Shown here in pieces: positions 1 through 10,100 of a stretch of 64,000 nt of DNA. Origin of the DNA: Flammeovirgaceae bacterium 311 (GTDB taxonomy: Bacteria > Bacteroidota > Bacteroidia > Cytophagales > Cyclobacteriaceae); NCBI GenBank assembly GCA_000597885.1, contig CP004371.1, positions 4,108,501 through 4,172,500 of the forward strand, read 5' to 3'. The position numbers and the translations under genes are program-made. Position 1 is the stretch's first letter. Each line of letters starts with the position of its first letter. The notes under the pieces were generated by a model. It did not search any database and was not told the origin of the DNA. It was given only the letters and a program-made list of their open reading frames with translations.

Positions 1-749
1 CGCTGCACAAGCGGTTTCACTATCCAGTTTACGCCATTTATGGGTACGTGCGCTATGCCGATGAAATAGTAGATACCTTTCATGATCATGATAAATCCAT
101 GCTGCTGGAGCGCTTCCGGCAGGATACACTGCTGGCGCTGGAAGAAAAGATAAGCCTGAATCCGGTGCTGCACAGCTTTCAGCAGGTGGTGCGTACCTAT
201 GGCATTGAGTGGGAGCTGATTGATGCTTTTCTGCACAGCATGGAAATGGACCTGGACCAGACCCGTTATGACCAGAGTAAATACCAGGAGTACATTTACG
301 GATCGGCAGAGGTAGTAGGCCTGATGTGCCTGCGCGTGTTTTGCGAGGGAGACGATGCCCAATACCAGGCCCTGAAAGGACCCGCCCGCAGTCTGGGAGC
401 TGCCTTTCAGAAAGTAAACTTTCTGCGCGACATCAAAAGCGATTTTGAGGAACGTGGCAGAGTTTATTTTCCCGGAGTAGATTTTAGCAAGTTTTCGGCC
501 GCTGCCAAGCAGCAAATCGAGAAAGACATAGACAAAGATTTCAGGGATGCTTATGCCGGCATTATAAAATTGCCGCAGGGGGCGCAAATGGGTGTTTATC
601 TTGCTTATCTCTATTATCAGAAATTGTTCAACAAAATCCGCCTTTGTCCGGCCTCCCGCATTCTTAAAGAGCGTATTCGGATAGCCGACCAAAAAAAGCT
701 GCTGCTGCTGGCACAAACAATGCTACGTTATCAGTTTAACATTTTGTAA
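1..749 (+). CDS. crtB: Phytoene synthase (partial, 5' end outside window)
   Basis: Head-to-head condensation of two geranylgeranyl diphosphates to phytoene, the first committed step of carotenoid synthesis. The reading frame is open from base 3 and gives about 248 residues, so roughly 30-40 N-terminal residues of a usual 280-aa enzyme lie upstream. Both Asp-rich motifs are visible: DEIVD within the context RYADEIVD near the start, and DIKSD within FLRDIKSDFEERG. These bind the Mg-diphosphates in squalene/phytoene synthases. A GTG at 48 lies inside the first motif region and is not a true start. The next genes, ispH and a crtW-like ketolase, act in the same pathway, which supports carotenoid rather than squalene synthesis. 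Confidence 0.92.
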   Translation, partial: LHKRFHYPVYAIYGYVRYADEIVDTFHDHDKSMLLERFRQDTLLALEEKISLNPVLHSFQQVVRTYGIEWELIDAFLHSMEMDLDQTRYDQSKYQEYIYGSAEVVGLMCLRVFCEGDDAQYQALKGPARSLGAAFQKVNFLRDIKSDFEERGRVYFPGVDFSKFSAAAKQQIEKDIDKDFRDAYAGIIKLPQGAQMGVYLAYLYYQKLFNKIRLCPASRILKERIRIADQKKLLLLAQTMLRYQFNIL

Positions 750-770
750 CTATATTTAAACAAATACTTA

Positions 771-800
771 TTTGCCTGAAACTTTTTGCCCTTACCTTCG
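771..800 (+). promoter_or_regulatory. Putative promoter of ispH
   Basis: TTTG at 771-774 is followed after 18 nt by TACCTTCG at 793-800. This resembles the Bacteroidota housekeeping promoter (TTTG, 19-21 nt, TAnnTTTG) with one mismatch and slightly short spacing. It would start transcription about 15 nt before the ispH start codon. Inferred from pattern only. Confidence 0.4.
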
Positions 801-820
801 CTTGTTGTAAGTAGAGACCT

Positions 821-1666
821 ATGCTTAATTTAAAAGTAGATATTGATCCGAATTCAGGCTTTTGCTTTGGTGTTGTTTACGCCATAGAAATGGCTGAAGA
901 CATGCTGGAAGAACAGGGTTACCTGTACTGCCTGGGCGATATCGTGCATAATGATGAGGAGGTACGCCGCCTGGAGGAAAAAGGGCTTATGATTATCAAT
1001 CACGATCAACTCCGGGAACTGCACAACGAAACGGTACTGATTCGTGCTCATGGTGAGCCTCCGTCTACTTACGAGCTGGCGCTGCAAAATAATTTAAGCC
1101 TGGTAGATGCTTCCTGTCCGGTGGTGCTCAAGCTGCAGAACCGCATCAAAAATTCATTCGATAAGGGCGATAACATCTACATTTACGGCAAGCATGGCCA
1201 TGCCGAAGTGGTAGGTCTTTTAGGGCAAACAAATAACAAAGCTGTTGTATTTCAGGATATTGCAGAGTTGCCCATGCAGGAGCTGCCCCGTTCTCTTACC
1301 CTTTATAGCCAGACAACCAAAAGCACCCATAATTTCTATCAGATAAAATCCTTGCTGGAAGCGGAGGGTATTGAGGTAAATGCAAATGATACCATCTGCC
1401 GGCAGGTAAGTAACCGCGATAAAGAATTACGTGATTTTGCCAGCCACTACGATAAAGTAGTATTTGTTTCGGGCACCAAATCCTCTAACGGGAAGGTATT
1501 GTATGGGGTGTGTAAAGACAGAAACCCGCATACCTTTTTCATCAGCCGGCCCGAAGAAATAGATTCCGCCTGGTTTAAGGCCAACGACAAGGTGGGTATT
1601 TGCGGTGCAACCTCCACCCCCATGTGGCTTATGCAGCATGTGCGCAATCGCCTGCTTACTTACTAA
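821..1666 (+). CDS. ispH: 4-hydroxy-3-methylbut-2-enyl diphosphate reductase
   Basis: Last step of the MEP pathway: an iron-sulfur enzyme reduces HMBPP to IPP and DMAPP. The 281 residues carry the three conserved cluster cysteines, C15 (SGFCFG), C99 (DASCP) and C193 (DTICRQ). They also carry the conserved His stretches (DIVHN, RAHGEPP) and a SSNG segment. Length is slightly short of the E. coli enzyme (316 aa) but usual for Bacteroidota. Its place between phytoene synthase and a carotenoid ketolase suggests a gene that supplies isoprenoid precursors to pigment synthesis. Confidence 0.95.
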   Translation: MLNLKVDIDPNSGFCFGVVYAIEMAEDMLEEQGYLYCLGDIVHNDEEVRRLEEKGLMIINHDQLRELHNETVLIRAHGEPPSTYELALQNNLSLVDASCPVVLKLQNRIKNSFDKGDNIYIYGKHGHAEVVGLLGQTNNKAVVFQDIAELPMQELPRSLTLYSQTTKSTHNFYQIKSLLEAEGIEVNANDTICRQVSNRDKELRDFASHYDKVVFVSGTKSSNGKVLYGVCKDRNPHTFFISRPEEIDSAWFKANDKVGICGATSTPMWLMQHVRNRLLTY

Positions 1667-1698
1667 AACTTAATCCTTTTGTATCTTTACGCTACGGC

Positions 1699-2406
1699 AT
1701 GTCAGTGGCAGTAACCTCCATATCATTTTGGCAAAGGCACCTGGGCGTTTTTATAGCTCTGGCCATTGTTGCTGCCTGGACGTTAAGCCTGTGGTTTCTG
1801 CTTACGCAATATACCATCAACTGGTATTCACCCATTAGCTGGCTGCTGGTGCTACTGCAAATGCACCTCTACACAGGTTTGTTTATTACGGCACACGATG
1901 CCATGCATGGCGCCGTTAGTAAAAACCGCCGGCTCAACAATACGATAGGCTGGCTTACTGCTATGTTGTTTGCCTATAACTGGTATCCGCGCCTGTACCC
2001 CCGCCACCACCAGCACCACCGCTTTGTAGCTACCGACGATGATCCCGATTACCACCACAGCGATAATTTCTTCCTGTGGTATTTCAGCTTTTTGCGGCAG
2101 TACATCACCATCTGGCAGGTAGTGGCCATGGCTGTTACCTATAACCTGCTCATCCTGATCTTCCCGCAGCAGAATGTTATCCTGTTCTGGATGATTCCCA
2201 GCATTTTAGCAACGCTACAGTTGTTTTATTTTGGCACTTATCTGCCCCACAAAGGAGAGCATGCCCCTGATAACAGGCATAAATCCGGCAGCCAGGGCAA
2301 AAACCACCTCCTGGCATTCTTAAGCTGCTATTTTTTCGGATACCACTGGGAGCATCACCACTATCCCGGCACCCCCTGGTGGCAGCTCTGGAAGAAAAAA
2401 GCCTAA
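1699..2406 (+). CDS. crtW: Beta-carotene ketolase-like membrane desaturase (CrtW type)
   Basis: Membrane di-iron oxygenase of the fatty-acid desaturase superfamily, about 235 aa. It has several hydrophobic helices and three histidine boxes: HDAMH (residues 66-70), HHQHH (103-107) and HWEHHHYP near the C-terminus. The context TAHDAMHG and the short length fit CrtW-type 4-ketolases, which add keto groups to beta-ionone rings. I chose ATG 1699 because an upstream ATG at 1600 lies inside ispH. The ispH stop is 32 nt upstream, so the genes are probably co-transcribed. A hydroxylase or another desaturase is possible, and the exact substrate is inferred from the neighbours. Confidence 0.75.
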   Translation: MSVAVTSISFWQRHLGVFIALAIVAAWTLSLWFLLTQYTINWYSPISWLLVLLQMHLYTGLFITAHDAMHGAVSKNRRLNNTIGWLTAMLFAYNWYPRLYPRHHQHHRFVATDDDPDYHHSDNFFLWYFSFLRQYITIWQVVAMAVTYNLLILIFPQQNVILFWMIPSILATLQLFYFGTYLPHKGEHAPDNRHKSGSQGKNHLLAFLSCYFFGYHWEHHHYPGTPWWQLWKKKA

Positions 2407-2487
2407 TTTATTTCACTGAAGGAAGAAATTTCTTTGGCTGTAAAGCAATAATCTTCTGTCGCCATAACCTCATTTCATGTTTTAATT

Positions 2488-2515
2488 GTTTAATTTTGTT
2501 TAAATAAAATTAAAC
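2488..2515 (+). promoter_or_regulatory. 10-bp inverted repeat abutting the TonB receptor start codon
   Basis: Perfect arms at 2488-2497 and 2506-2515 flank an 8-nt loop and end directly at the ATG at 2516. A TAATTTTG matching the Bacteroidota -7 pattern lies at 2491-2498, so the repeat overlaps the likely promoter or the mRNA 5' end. It could be an operator or an AT-rich leader hairpin. Confidence 0.4.
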
Positions 2516-4909
2516 ATGACACGGCTTTGTTATTTAAGTTTATTGCTGATAATGCTGCCCCTGATGCTTTGTGCTCAGCAGGGTATTATACGGGGAAGGG
2601 TGTTAAACAAAGCCACCAATGAACCGGTGCCCTATGCTACTGTAGTGATTAGTGGTACAACCACAGGTGCCACCACAACTGAAGGAGGCCGTTTTGAGCT
2701 GAAGGACCTGGAGCCGGGGCTCTATAACCTGGAAGTACGAAGCCTGGGGTATAAAACCGAGCATATCTATGAGGTGGCTGTAACAAACTCTCGCCCTGCC
2801 GAGGTAGCCGTAGCCATTTCAGAAGAGGCCGAACGGCTGCAGGAAATAGAGGTTGTAGCCACCCCCTTTAGCAAAACCGACGAAAGTCCTGTTTCGCTCC
2901 GCAGCATTGGCCCCGACGAAATTCGCCGTAGTGCGGGCGGCAACCGCGACATCAGTAAAGTTATTCGCTCCCTGCCGGGAGCTGCTACGGCACCCTCTTT
3001 TCGAAACGATATCATCATCAGGGGTGGGGCTCCAAGCGAAAACAAATACTACCTGGATGGGGTAGAGGTGCCTAACATCAACCACTTTCAGACCCAGGGA
3101 AGCAGCGGAGGACCCGTAGGACTTATTAATGTTGATTTTATCAAAGAAGTAGATTTTTATTCTGGCGCTTTTCCGGCCAACCGGGGCGGGGCGCTTTCTT
3201 CCATTTTTGAATTCAGGCAGCGTGAGGGCCGCAGCGATAAATGGGTATTTAACGGCATAGTGGGGGCTACAGATTTTGGTTTAACGGCCGAGGGACCGGT
3301 AGGAGATAGCGCTTCTATTATTGTTTCGGTTCGCCGCAGCTACCTGCAGCTGCTCTTTAAGGCACTGGAGTTACCATTTTTACCCGTTTATAACGATTAT
3401 CAGCTGAAATACCAGTGGCAGCCTAACCGCAAAAACCGCTTTACCCTCATCAGCCTGGGAGGCCTGGATAATTTTGAATTGAACCTGGAGGCCAATGAAA
3501 CCGAGGAGCAGCGTTACCAGCTCAACAACCTGCCGATCTCTGATCAGTGGAATTACACCATCGGGGGCAAGTGGGAGTACTTCAGAAAGAATGGCTTCTA
3601 TACGGTTGTGCTGAGCCGCAATATGCTCAACAATGCGGCTGTGAAATGGGCGAATAACGACAGCAGCCAACCCCAGAACCTCCTGCTCGATTACCACTCG
3701 CAGGAGATCGAAAACAAGCTGCGGCTGGAAGACTACCGGCAGCTAAGCAGTGGACTACGGTTTACCTGGGGCCTTAATTATGAAAGAGCCGGGTACTTTG
3801 CAGACGATTATTTCAAAACCGTAGTACAGGGCCAGCCCATTACCAAAGATTTTACCTCAGAGCTATCGCTCAGCAAGTGGGGTGTTTTTGGGCAGGCTAG
3901 CCAGGATTTGCTGCAGGGGCAACTGGTGCTCTCTGCAGGTTTCCGCATGGATGCCACAGACTACTCCGGTGAAATGAACAAGATGTGGCAGCAGTTTTCG
4001 CCCCGCGTATCGGCGGCTTATTATTTTCTGCCCAAATGGAGCCTGAACTTTAATGCCGGCCGCTACTACCAGCTGCCCAGCTATGTGGTAATGGGCTACA
4101 GAAGTACCGAGGGCGGGAGACTTGTTAACCAGCAGAATGGCCTGAAATACCTGCAGGCTGATCACCTGGTAACGGGCCTGGAGTGGGCACCCAATAATTT
4201 TATGCGCCTTACCATGGAAGGTTTCTATAAGTGGTATAAAAACTACCCTTACCTGCTGGACCTGGGTGTATCACTGGCCAACCTGGGTGCCGATTTTGGC
4301 GTGGTGGGACAAAACCCGGTTACCTCCGGCTCCAAAGGCCGGGCATATGGGCTGGAGTTTCTGCTTCAGCAAAAGCTTGCCAGCACTTTTTACGGAACCC
4401 TTGCCTATACACTGGTGCGCAGCGAATTTACCGGGCTTAATAACGATTATAAGCCTTCTGCCTGGGATTACCGCCACATCATTAGCCTGACAGGGGGCAA
4501 ACGCTTTAAGCGGAACTGGGAGCTTGGTACCCGCTTTTTGCTTAGCGGCGGCCCTACCTTTACGCCTTATGATTATGAGGCTTCGCTGAACCGTGAAAAC
4601 TGGGATCGCAGCGGCCAGGGAATCACTGATTTTAGCCGCCTTAGCGAAGGCCGCCTGAAACCCTTCCATCAGCTTGATGTGCGAATCGATAAGAAGTATT
4701 TCTTTCCGCGCTGGAGCCTGAACCTTTATTTCGATGTGCAGAACCTCTATGGCTACGAAGTGGAGTTTCAGCAAAATATAGATGTGGTGCGTGATGCAGC
4801 GGGGCGTCCGGTAGCAGATCCTCAGAACCCTGAGCTGTATTTAGGCAAACTGCTGCGCAACACCAGTGGCACTACCATCCCTACGCTGGGCATCATTGTG
4901 GAGCTGTAA
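2516..4909 (+). CDS. TonB-dependent receptor with carboxypeptidase-like N-domain
   Basis: Outer-membrane active transporter energised by TonB. The 797 residues comprise a signal peptide (about 1-20, ending LMLCAQ), a carboxypeptidase-regulatory-like beta-sandwich (about 23-110, with ATVVISGT and TTTEGGRFEL), a plug domain (about 115-235, with IIIRGGAPSENKYYLDGVEV) and a beta-barrel to the C-terminus. The ending TIPTLGIIVEL is a typical terminal strand. No SusD partner follows, so it is probably not a glycan SusCD pair. The substrate cannot be read from sequence. Confidence 0.9.
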   Translation: MTRLCYLSLLLIMLPLMLCAQQGIIRGRVLNKATNEPVPYATVVISGTTTGATTTEGGRFELKDLEPGLYNLEVRSLGYKTEHIYEVAVTNSRPAEVAVAISEEAERLQEIEVVATPFSKTDESPVSLRSIGPDEIRRSAGGNRDISKVIRSLPGAATAPSFRNDIIIRGGAPSENKYYLDGVEVPNINHFQTQGSSGGPVGLINVDFIKEVDFYSGAFPANRGGALSSIFEFRQREGRSDKWVFNGIVGATDFGLTAEGPVGDSASIIVSVRRSYLQLLFKALELPFLPVYNDYQLKYQWQPNRKNRFTLISLGGLDNFELNLEANETEEQRYQLNNLPISDQWNYTIGGKWEYFRKNGFYTVVLSRNMLNNAAVKWANNDSSQPQNLLLDYHSQEIENKLRLEDYRQLSSGLRFTWGLNYERAGYFADDYFKTVVQGQPITKDFTSELSLSKWGVFGQASQDLLQGQLVLSAGFRMDATDYSGEMNKMWQQFSPRVSAAYYFLPKWSLNFNAGRYYQLPSYVVMGYRSTEGGRLVNQQNGLKYLQADHLVTGLEWAPNNFMRLTMEGFYKWYKNYPYLLDLGVSLANLGADFGVVGQNPVTSGSKGRAYGLEFLLQQKLASTFYGTLAYTLVRSEFTGLNNDYKPSAWDYRHIISLTGGKRFKRNWELGTRFLLSGGPTFTPYDYEASLNRENWDRSGQGITDFSRLSEGRLKPFHQLDVRIDKKYFFPRWSLNLYFDVQNLYGYEVEFQQNIDVVRDAAGRPVADPQNPELYLGKLLRNTSGTTIPTLGIIVEL

Positions 4910-5136
4910 AAGGGCATCATCCCGGTTTTTCCAACCTGCACATATAGCCCCGTCCCTAAAGGAAGTTACCAGAAAAGCCGGCAGAACCCCTTCGGGATCG
5001 GGGTGGTTGCGCAGGCCGCTGTCTATAAGCAGGGCAGGGGAATTTCCTGCCTCTATTAACCTTTGCCAGAATCCATAACTCACGATAACTATGTTTTCCA
5101 TTAGCTGTTTACTCTGCATGAAAACATAATAGCCCT

Positions 5137-5619
5137 ATGCCTAAGAACTTAAGTGCCGGACTCTTAATGTACCGCCGGTTGCCCCAACAACCCAATGAGC
5201 TGCAATATTTTCTGGTGCACCCGGGCGGGCCTTACTTTACTCAAAAAGATAAGGGTTGGTGGGGCATTCCCAAAGGCCTGCCAAACGAAGGGGAGGAGCT
5301 GCTGCAGACTGCGCAGCGGGAGTTTCTGGAAGAGACTGGCATTAGCCCGGTAGCTCCGTTTCTGCCGCTGGAGAGCATTAAGCAAAAAGGCGGCAAAACA
5401 GTTTGGGCCTGGGCTTTTGAGGGTGCATGGGAGGAGGAGCAGGGTATTCAGTGCAATACGATGAAAATTGAGTGGCCTTACAAAAGTGGCAGGTGGCAGT
5501 CCTATCCCGAAGTAGACCAAGCCCGCTGGTTCTCTTACGAGGAGGCCTGCCGCTACATCAATGCTGCCCAAATCCCTTTTCTGGACAGGCTGAAGGCCCA
5601 AGTGGAGGTTAAGGGTTAG
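5137..5619 (+). CDS. Nudix hydrolase (COG4119-like)
   Basis: Mg-dependent hydrolysis of a nucleoside diphosphate linked to another moiety; the substrate is not predictable. A full Nudix box lies at residues 47-69 (Gly at 47, then REFLEETGI). N-terminal SAGLLMYRR and LVHPGGPYF with GIPKG resemble the COG4119 'predicted NTP pyrophosphohydrolase' group. The 160-aa length is usual for it. It stands alone between a TonB receptor and a decayed cheB. Confidence 0.88.
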   Translation: MPKNLSAGLLMYRRLPQQPNELQYFLVHPGGPYFTQKDKGWWGIPKGLPNEGEELLQTAQREFLEETGISPVAPFLPLESIKQKGGKTVWAWAFEGAWEEEQGIQCNTMKIEWPYKSGRWQSYPEVDQARWFSYEEACRYINAAQIPFLDRLKAQVEVKG

Positions 5620-5748
5620 AAGTTAGAACTGACAGGGCCGAGCTTTTACCCAATCATCCACTTAGCAACCAATAATCATCCTCCCATTAAACAATTTTAC
5701 AGCTTTTAGTGGTTATAAAATTCTAAGAGTGATGAGACAGCAGAGCGT

Positions 5749-6690
5749 ATGAATACAACAGCAGAACCCTCCTACATGGTGGTGATAGGGGCATCGGCGG
5801 GAGCGTGGGAGCCCTGCAGGAACTGGTAAGTCAGCTGCGGCCGGAAATGGACGCAGCCTTTTTTTGTGGTGATGCATGTAGCAGAAACAGGCGTTGGCAG
5901 CTTTCTGGTGCACAAGCTGCAACAGCTTAGTCAACTGCCCTGTGTACTGGCGGAAGACGGGGCTCCTATTCAGAAGGGGCATATTTATATAGCCCAACCC
6001 GGCAAGCATTTAATTGTAAGTAAAGAAGGGATAAAATTAGGAGTGGGACCTGCTGAAAACCGCTGGAAGCCCTCCATTGATATTCTTTTCCGTTCTGCCG
6101 CGGCTGCTTTCGATAGCCGCTCAGTAGGCATTGTGCTCACAGGTTACCTGCACGATGGTACTTCCGGCATGATTGCCATCAACAATAGTGGGGGTACCTG
6201 TATTGTGCAAGACCCTAATGAAGCGGAGTATCCTGATATGCCACTTTCTGTGCTGAACCATGTGGAGGTGAATTTTTGTGTATCGCTGATGAAAATGGGC
6301 GCAGTACTGGAGGAAGTGCTGCAGCAGGAAGTGCAGCATAAATCAGTTCCGGAATATGTGAAAACAGAGGCGGCCATTGCAGAAAGGTTAGCCACGGGCA
6401 TTAATGTGCTGTGAAGGCTGGGAGAGCAAAGCCTCTTTAGCTGTCCGGATTGCGGGGGTGTTTTATTCAACATTCGACATAACAATTACACCCATTATAA
6501 GTGCCATACCGGTCACAGTTACAGCCCCGATGACCTGCTGCTCAAGCAGGAGCAAGGGTTTGAGTCGACCCTCTGGGTAGCACTGCGGTTTCTGGAGGAG
6601 CGCAGAACCTTGTTAGCTACTATGGAAGATCAGAATCTGAAAAAAGGGTTTAAAACGGCAGCCAATGGTGTTTGGCCGGTCTATTTATAA
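5749..6690 (+). pseudogene. Decayed CheB-type methylesterase gene
   Basis: Remnant of a stand-alone protein-glutamate methylesterase. The start reads MNTTAEPSYMVVIGASAG, then a one-base loss near 5802 leaves the frame. The next segment (ALQELVSQLRPEMDAAF) runs in the +2 frame to a T7 run at 5859-5865, where one extra T restores the original frame. That frame then gives a good CheB body (VVMHVAETGVGSF, VGIVLTGYLHDGTSGM). An in-frame TGA at 6412-6414 interrupts it, and reading through gives the usual CheB-family C-terminal zinc-ribbon-like tail (FSCPDCGG, CHTGHSYSPDDLL) to a stop at 6690. Three lesions argue for decay; sequencing error could explain the homopolymer one. It overlaps the convergent response regulator by 41 bases. 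Confidence 0.82.
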
Positions 6691-7108
6691 AATCCCTGTC
6701 GCCAGGCTGCCTCTTTTCCATGCCTAAGGCCTCTTTAAGTTTATCGGGCAAAAGGGGCTTTTCCATATAGCCCGCAACTGACTGCAGGTTTTCAGCTGTT
6801 TGCCGATCGCGCTGGCTGATGGAAGACGACAGAATAAAGAGTTTTGTCTGGGGCTGCTGGCGCAGGAAATCGGCATGGATTTGTTCGGCCAGCTCCAGGC
6901 CGCTCATCAGGGGCATATCGATGTCGATGAAAACGGCATGAGGAAAAGAAGCACCTGTTGCTCTCAGCTCCTGAAAATAGCGTATTAATTCCTCCGCCGA
7001 GCTCAGGACATCGATGCGTTGCAGGTAGGTCTGGTCTTCCAGCAGCTTGCGGGTAAGCATCAGGAAGAGCGGGTCGTCGTCAACAAGCAGAATAACTTTA
7101 CTGGTCAT
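6650..7108 (-). CDS. Single-domain response regulator
   Basis: CheY-like receiver of 152 aa. The acidic pair lies in LLVDDDP (residues 7-13), the likely phosphoacceptor is Asp62 (FIDIDMP), the Ser switch is in ILSSS and the conserved Lys is in YMEKPL. There is no output domain. Its ATG overlaps the stop of the upstream hybrid kinase by 11 nt, so the two are translationally coupled and form a kinase-regulator pair. The C-terminal tail after about residue 130 is not conserved receiver sequence. Confidence 0.92.
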   Translation of the reverse strand: MTSKVILLVDDDPLFLMLTRKLLEDQTYLQRIDVLSSAEELIRYFQELRATGASFPHAVFIDIDMPLMSGLELAEQIHADFLRQQPQTKLFILSSSISQRDRQTAENLQSVAGYMEKPLLPDKLKEALGMEKRQPGDRDFINRPAKHHWLPF

Positions 7109-10100
7109 AAGGTTTTAAATATAGGGTAAATTTGGTGCCTTCATGCAGCCGGCTTTCTACGTCAATCCTACCGCCATTCCGCTCCACCATGTGTTTAATA
7201 ATGTACAAACCAACACCCATGCCACTAGCCTGCTCATGAAAGCGCTTGAAAGGCTTAAACAGACTGTTTTGCACAGCCTCCATATCAAACCCCTGCCCAT
7301 TATCGGCTATGGTGAGGATAACATATTCGGGGCTACAGGTGGTGCGCAGGATGATGTGTGGCGTACGCTGCGGATGCCGGTACTTAATAGCATTGCTGAT
7401 AAGGTTTTGCAGAATACTGTTCAGGTATACATCGGCATACGTAATGGTAGAGCAGTCTTCAAAATGGGTTTCGAGCTGTACTTCATACTCCCGCAGGGCG
7501 CCCTTAAATTCTTGAAGTACATTTCTAAGAGCATCCTCAAAGGCTATTTCCCGGTAGTTGACATCACTGTCGTTGGCTACTTCAATAATTTTGATCAGTC
7601 CGTTCAGCGTATTGTCCAGTTTGTTCACCGAATTGCCAATCAGCCTGACGTATTCTTCGCGCTCCTCTTCCTGCTGGCTTATTTTAAATAGGTCGGCCAG
7701 CATTTTCAGGTTCACCATGGGGGTGCGCAGGTCATGGGCAATGGCATGCACAAAGTTGTCCATGCGGTCGTAGATTTTAGAAAGGATCTTGTTTTTGTTG
7801 AGCAGTTTTTGCTCGGCCATTTTCAGATCGGTAATATCGGTAGAAACGGACAGGATACTGATTACCGTGGGCTCCTCTTCGCTAAACTCAGGTACCAGCT
7901 TTACATAAAAGTGCTTTTCCTGACCATTAGCAAGGGGATAGGTGTAGTAGTAATCGCGCACCTCGCGCTTTTCCAGTACCTCCTGCATCAGCTGTCGGGT
8001 TTCTTTGTCTTCCTTCAGCATTTTCAGGCCTACGCGCTCCCGGCCAATAAAGTCTTTGTAGCCAAGGCCACTGGCCTCCAGCAGGGCCTTGTTTACAAAA
8101 GAGTAGCGCAGCTGGCGGTCATAGCGCACAATAAAATCGGGAGTATGGTCCAGCAGCGACTTCAGGTGCCGCTCATTGGCCAGCACCTCCTCGGTAAGCT
8201 TCAGCAGTTTGTTATTGCTTAGCTTTAGTTCTGTGATGTCGGTAAAGGTAATGACCACCCCTTTTACCTGGCGGCTTTCGGTTTTGTAAGGCAGTATGCG
8301 CATAATGCTGAAGCTGCCATCATTATGCTCCACCTCGCGCTCTACAGGTAAAAACTGCTCCAGCACCTTTTCTACATCTTCTATAATGTTAGGATGTATA
8401 AAATTGTAGCTGTAGTGGCCAATGGGCCGACCCACATCGGTTTCGCGCAGGTTGAAATAGTGCTTGGCCGGGGGAGTAAACTTGCGGATGTTGGTGCTGC
8501 TATCCAGAAAGATTGCTGCCAGCTGGGTGCTGTTGAACAGGTTGTTGATGTCGTCGTGCAGTACGGTAACCACATCAATCTTGTTCTTAAGCTCTACATT
8601 TACCGTCTGCAACTCTTCGTTGCTCGACTGCAGCTCTTCATTGGTACTTTGCAGCTCTTCGTTAGCGCTTTGCAGCTCTTCGTTGGCCGACTGCATCTCT
8701 TCATTAATCGTTTCCAGCTCGTCGGTGGTGATGCGCAGCTGGCGCCGGGCTACTTTTAGTTCCTGTTCCAGGTTTTCGATCTCGGTTTTGGAGTAACTAT
8801 CCTGTTCAATTACCCTGGAGGGCGTGGCCTGAGCTGCAGCCGCTTCTATCTCCCAGAACTCTACCAGGTAGAGCCTTTCAACAGGCTCGGGGCGCGAATT
8901 TTCCAGGATGCTGAATTTCAGGTCAACAAGCAGGGTCTGCTTGTTCTCGCTTTCCACCTGGCAGTCTTTGAATATAATATCGTTTCCACCATTGGCCAGC
9001 TGGCGCAGGGCATTGCGGAATACCAGGATCAGTTTGCCGCGTAACATACTGTATATACTAAGGTTTACGCGCTTATTGGGGAAGTGCAGGTAGCGCTGCA
9101 GGTTGCCGGCGGTATAGAGTACATCTTCCTGCTGGTTGATGACAAGAGCAGGTGGTGCAAAGCACTCTACCAGCATATCGGCATACTGCTCATGGGGTGT
9201 GGTGGTGTGCGCCCAGTTCCGGTAAATTTGCATATTGTGCAGGTGGTGCTGGGGTTCGCTTAGCTGGTAAGCCGTGGGCCGGTGTGGCCTAAGGTTTCCG
9301 CTTACCTTATTCCTGAAGATCTTGTTGCGCACATCAAGGGTTTGGAAAAGGTTCTCCTGTTCGTTCACCGATTCGGTAGCTCCCAGCAGCAGGTATCCTT
9401 CAGACTTCAGGGAGTAGTTAAAGGTTTGCAGTACTTTGTTTTGTAACTCATCCAGCAGGTAAATAAACAGGTTTCGGCAGGTAATGAGGTCCTGCCGAAT
9501 GAATGGGGGATCTCCGATCAGGTTGTGCCTGGAGAAAATGATTTGCCTGCGGATATCTTTTTTTACTTCATAATACTCGCCCAGCTTGTTGAAATACCTG
9601 TTCAGGCGTTCAGGGCTTACATCCTCTTCAATGGCTGCAGAATAGCGGCCGGCACTGGCAATTTCTATGGCACGTTGGTCAATGTCGGTGGCAAAGATCT
9701 TGTACTCCAGGTTCAGGTTGTGCCTGTTCATGTACTCATCAAAGAGAATGGCCAGGGAGTAAGCTTCTTCGCCGGAGGAGCAGGCTACTGTCCAGATTCT
9801 AATGGGTTCCAGCCCCCTGCTGTTTTGGCATATTTGCGGAATAACGGTTTCCTCCAGGCTTTTGAAAACCTCGGGATCTCTGAAAAAGCGCGTAACACCA
9901 ATCAGCAGGTCATAGTAGAGCTGCTGCATTTCTTTAGGATTGTGGCGCAAAAAATATTCGTACTCCTGCAGGTCGGAGAGGTGGCTTACTTTGATGCGTT
10001 TTTCAACACGCCTGATGATGGTGCCCAGTTTATAACCTCTGAAGTTAATGCCTGAATAACTGCTGACATCCAGGATGATGTCCTGCAGAATATCGCGCTG

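Noticed and set aside
4841-5119. Minus-strand open frame beginning MQSKQLMENIVIVSYGF, partly in the gap after the TonB receptor
   Set aside because: It overlaps the receptor C-terminus, has no recognisable motif or promoter and could be chance. A fragment of an old gene is possible but unsupported.
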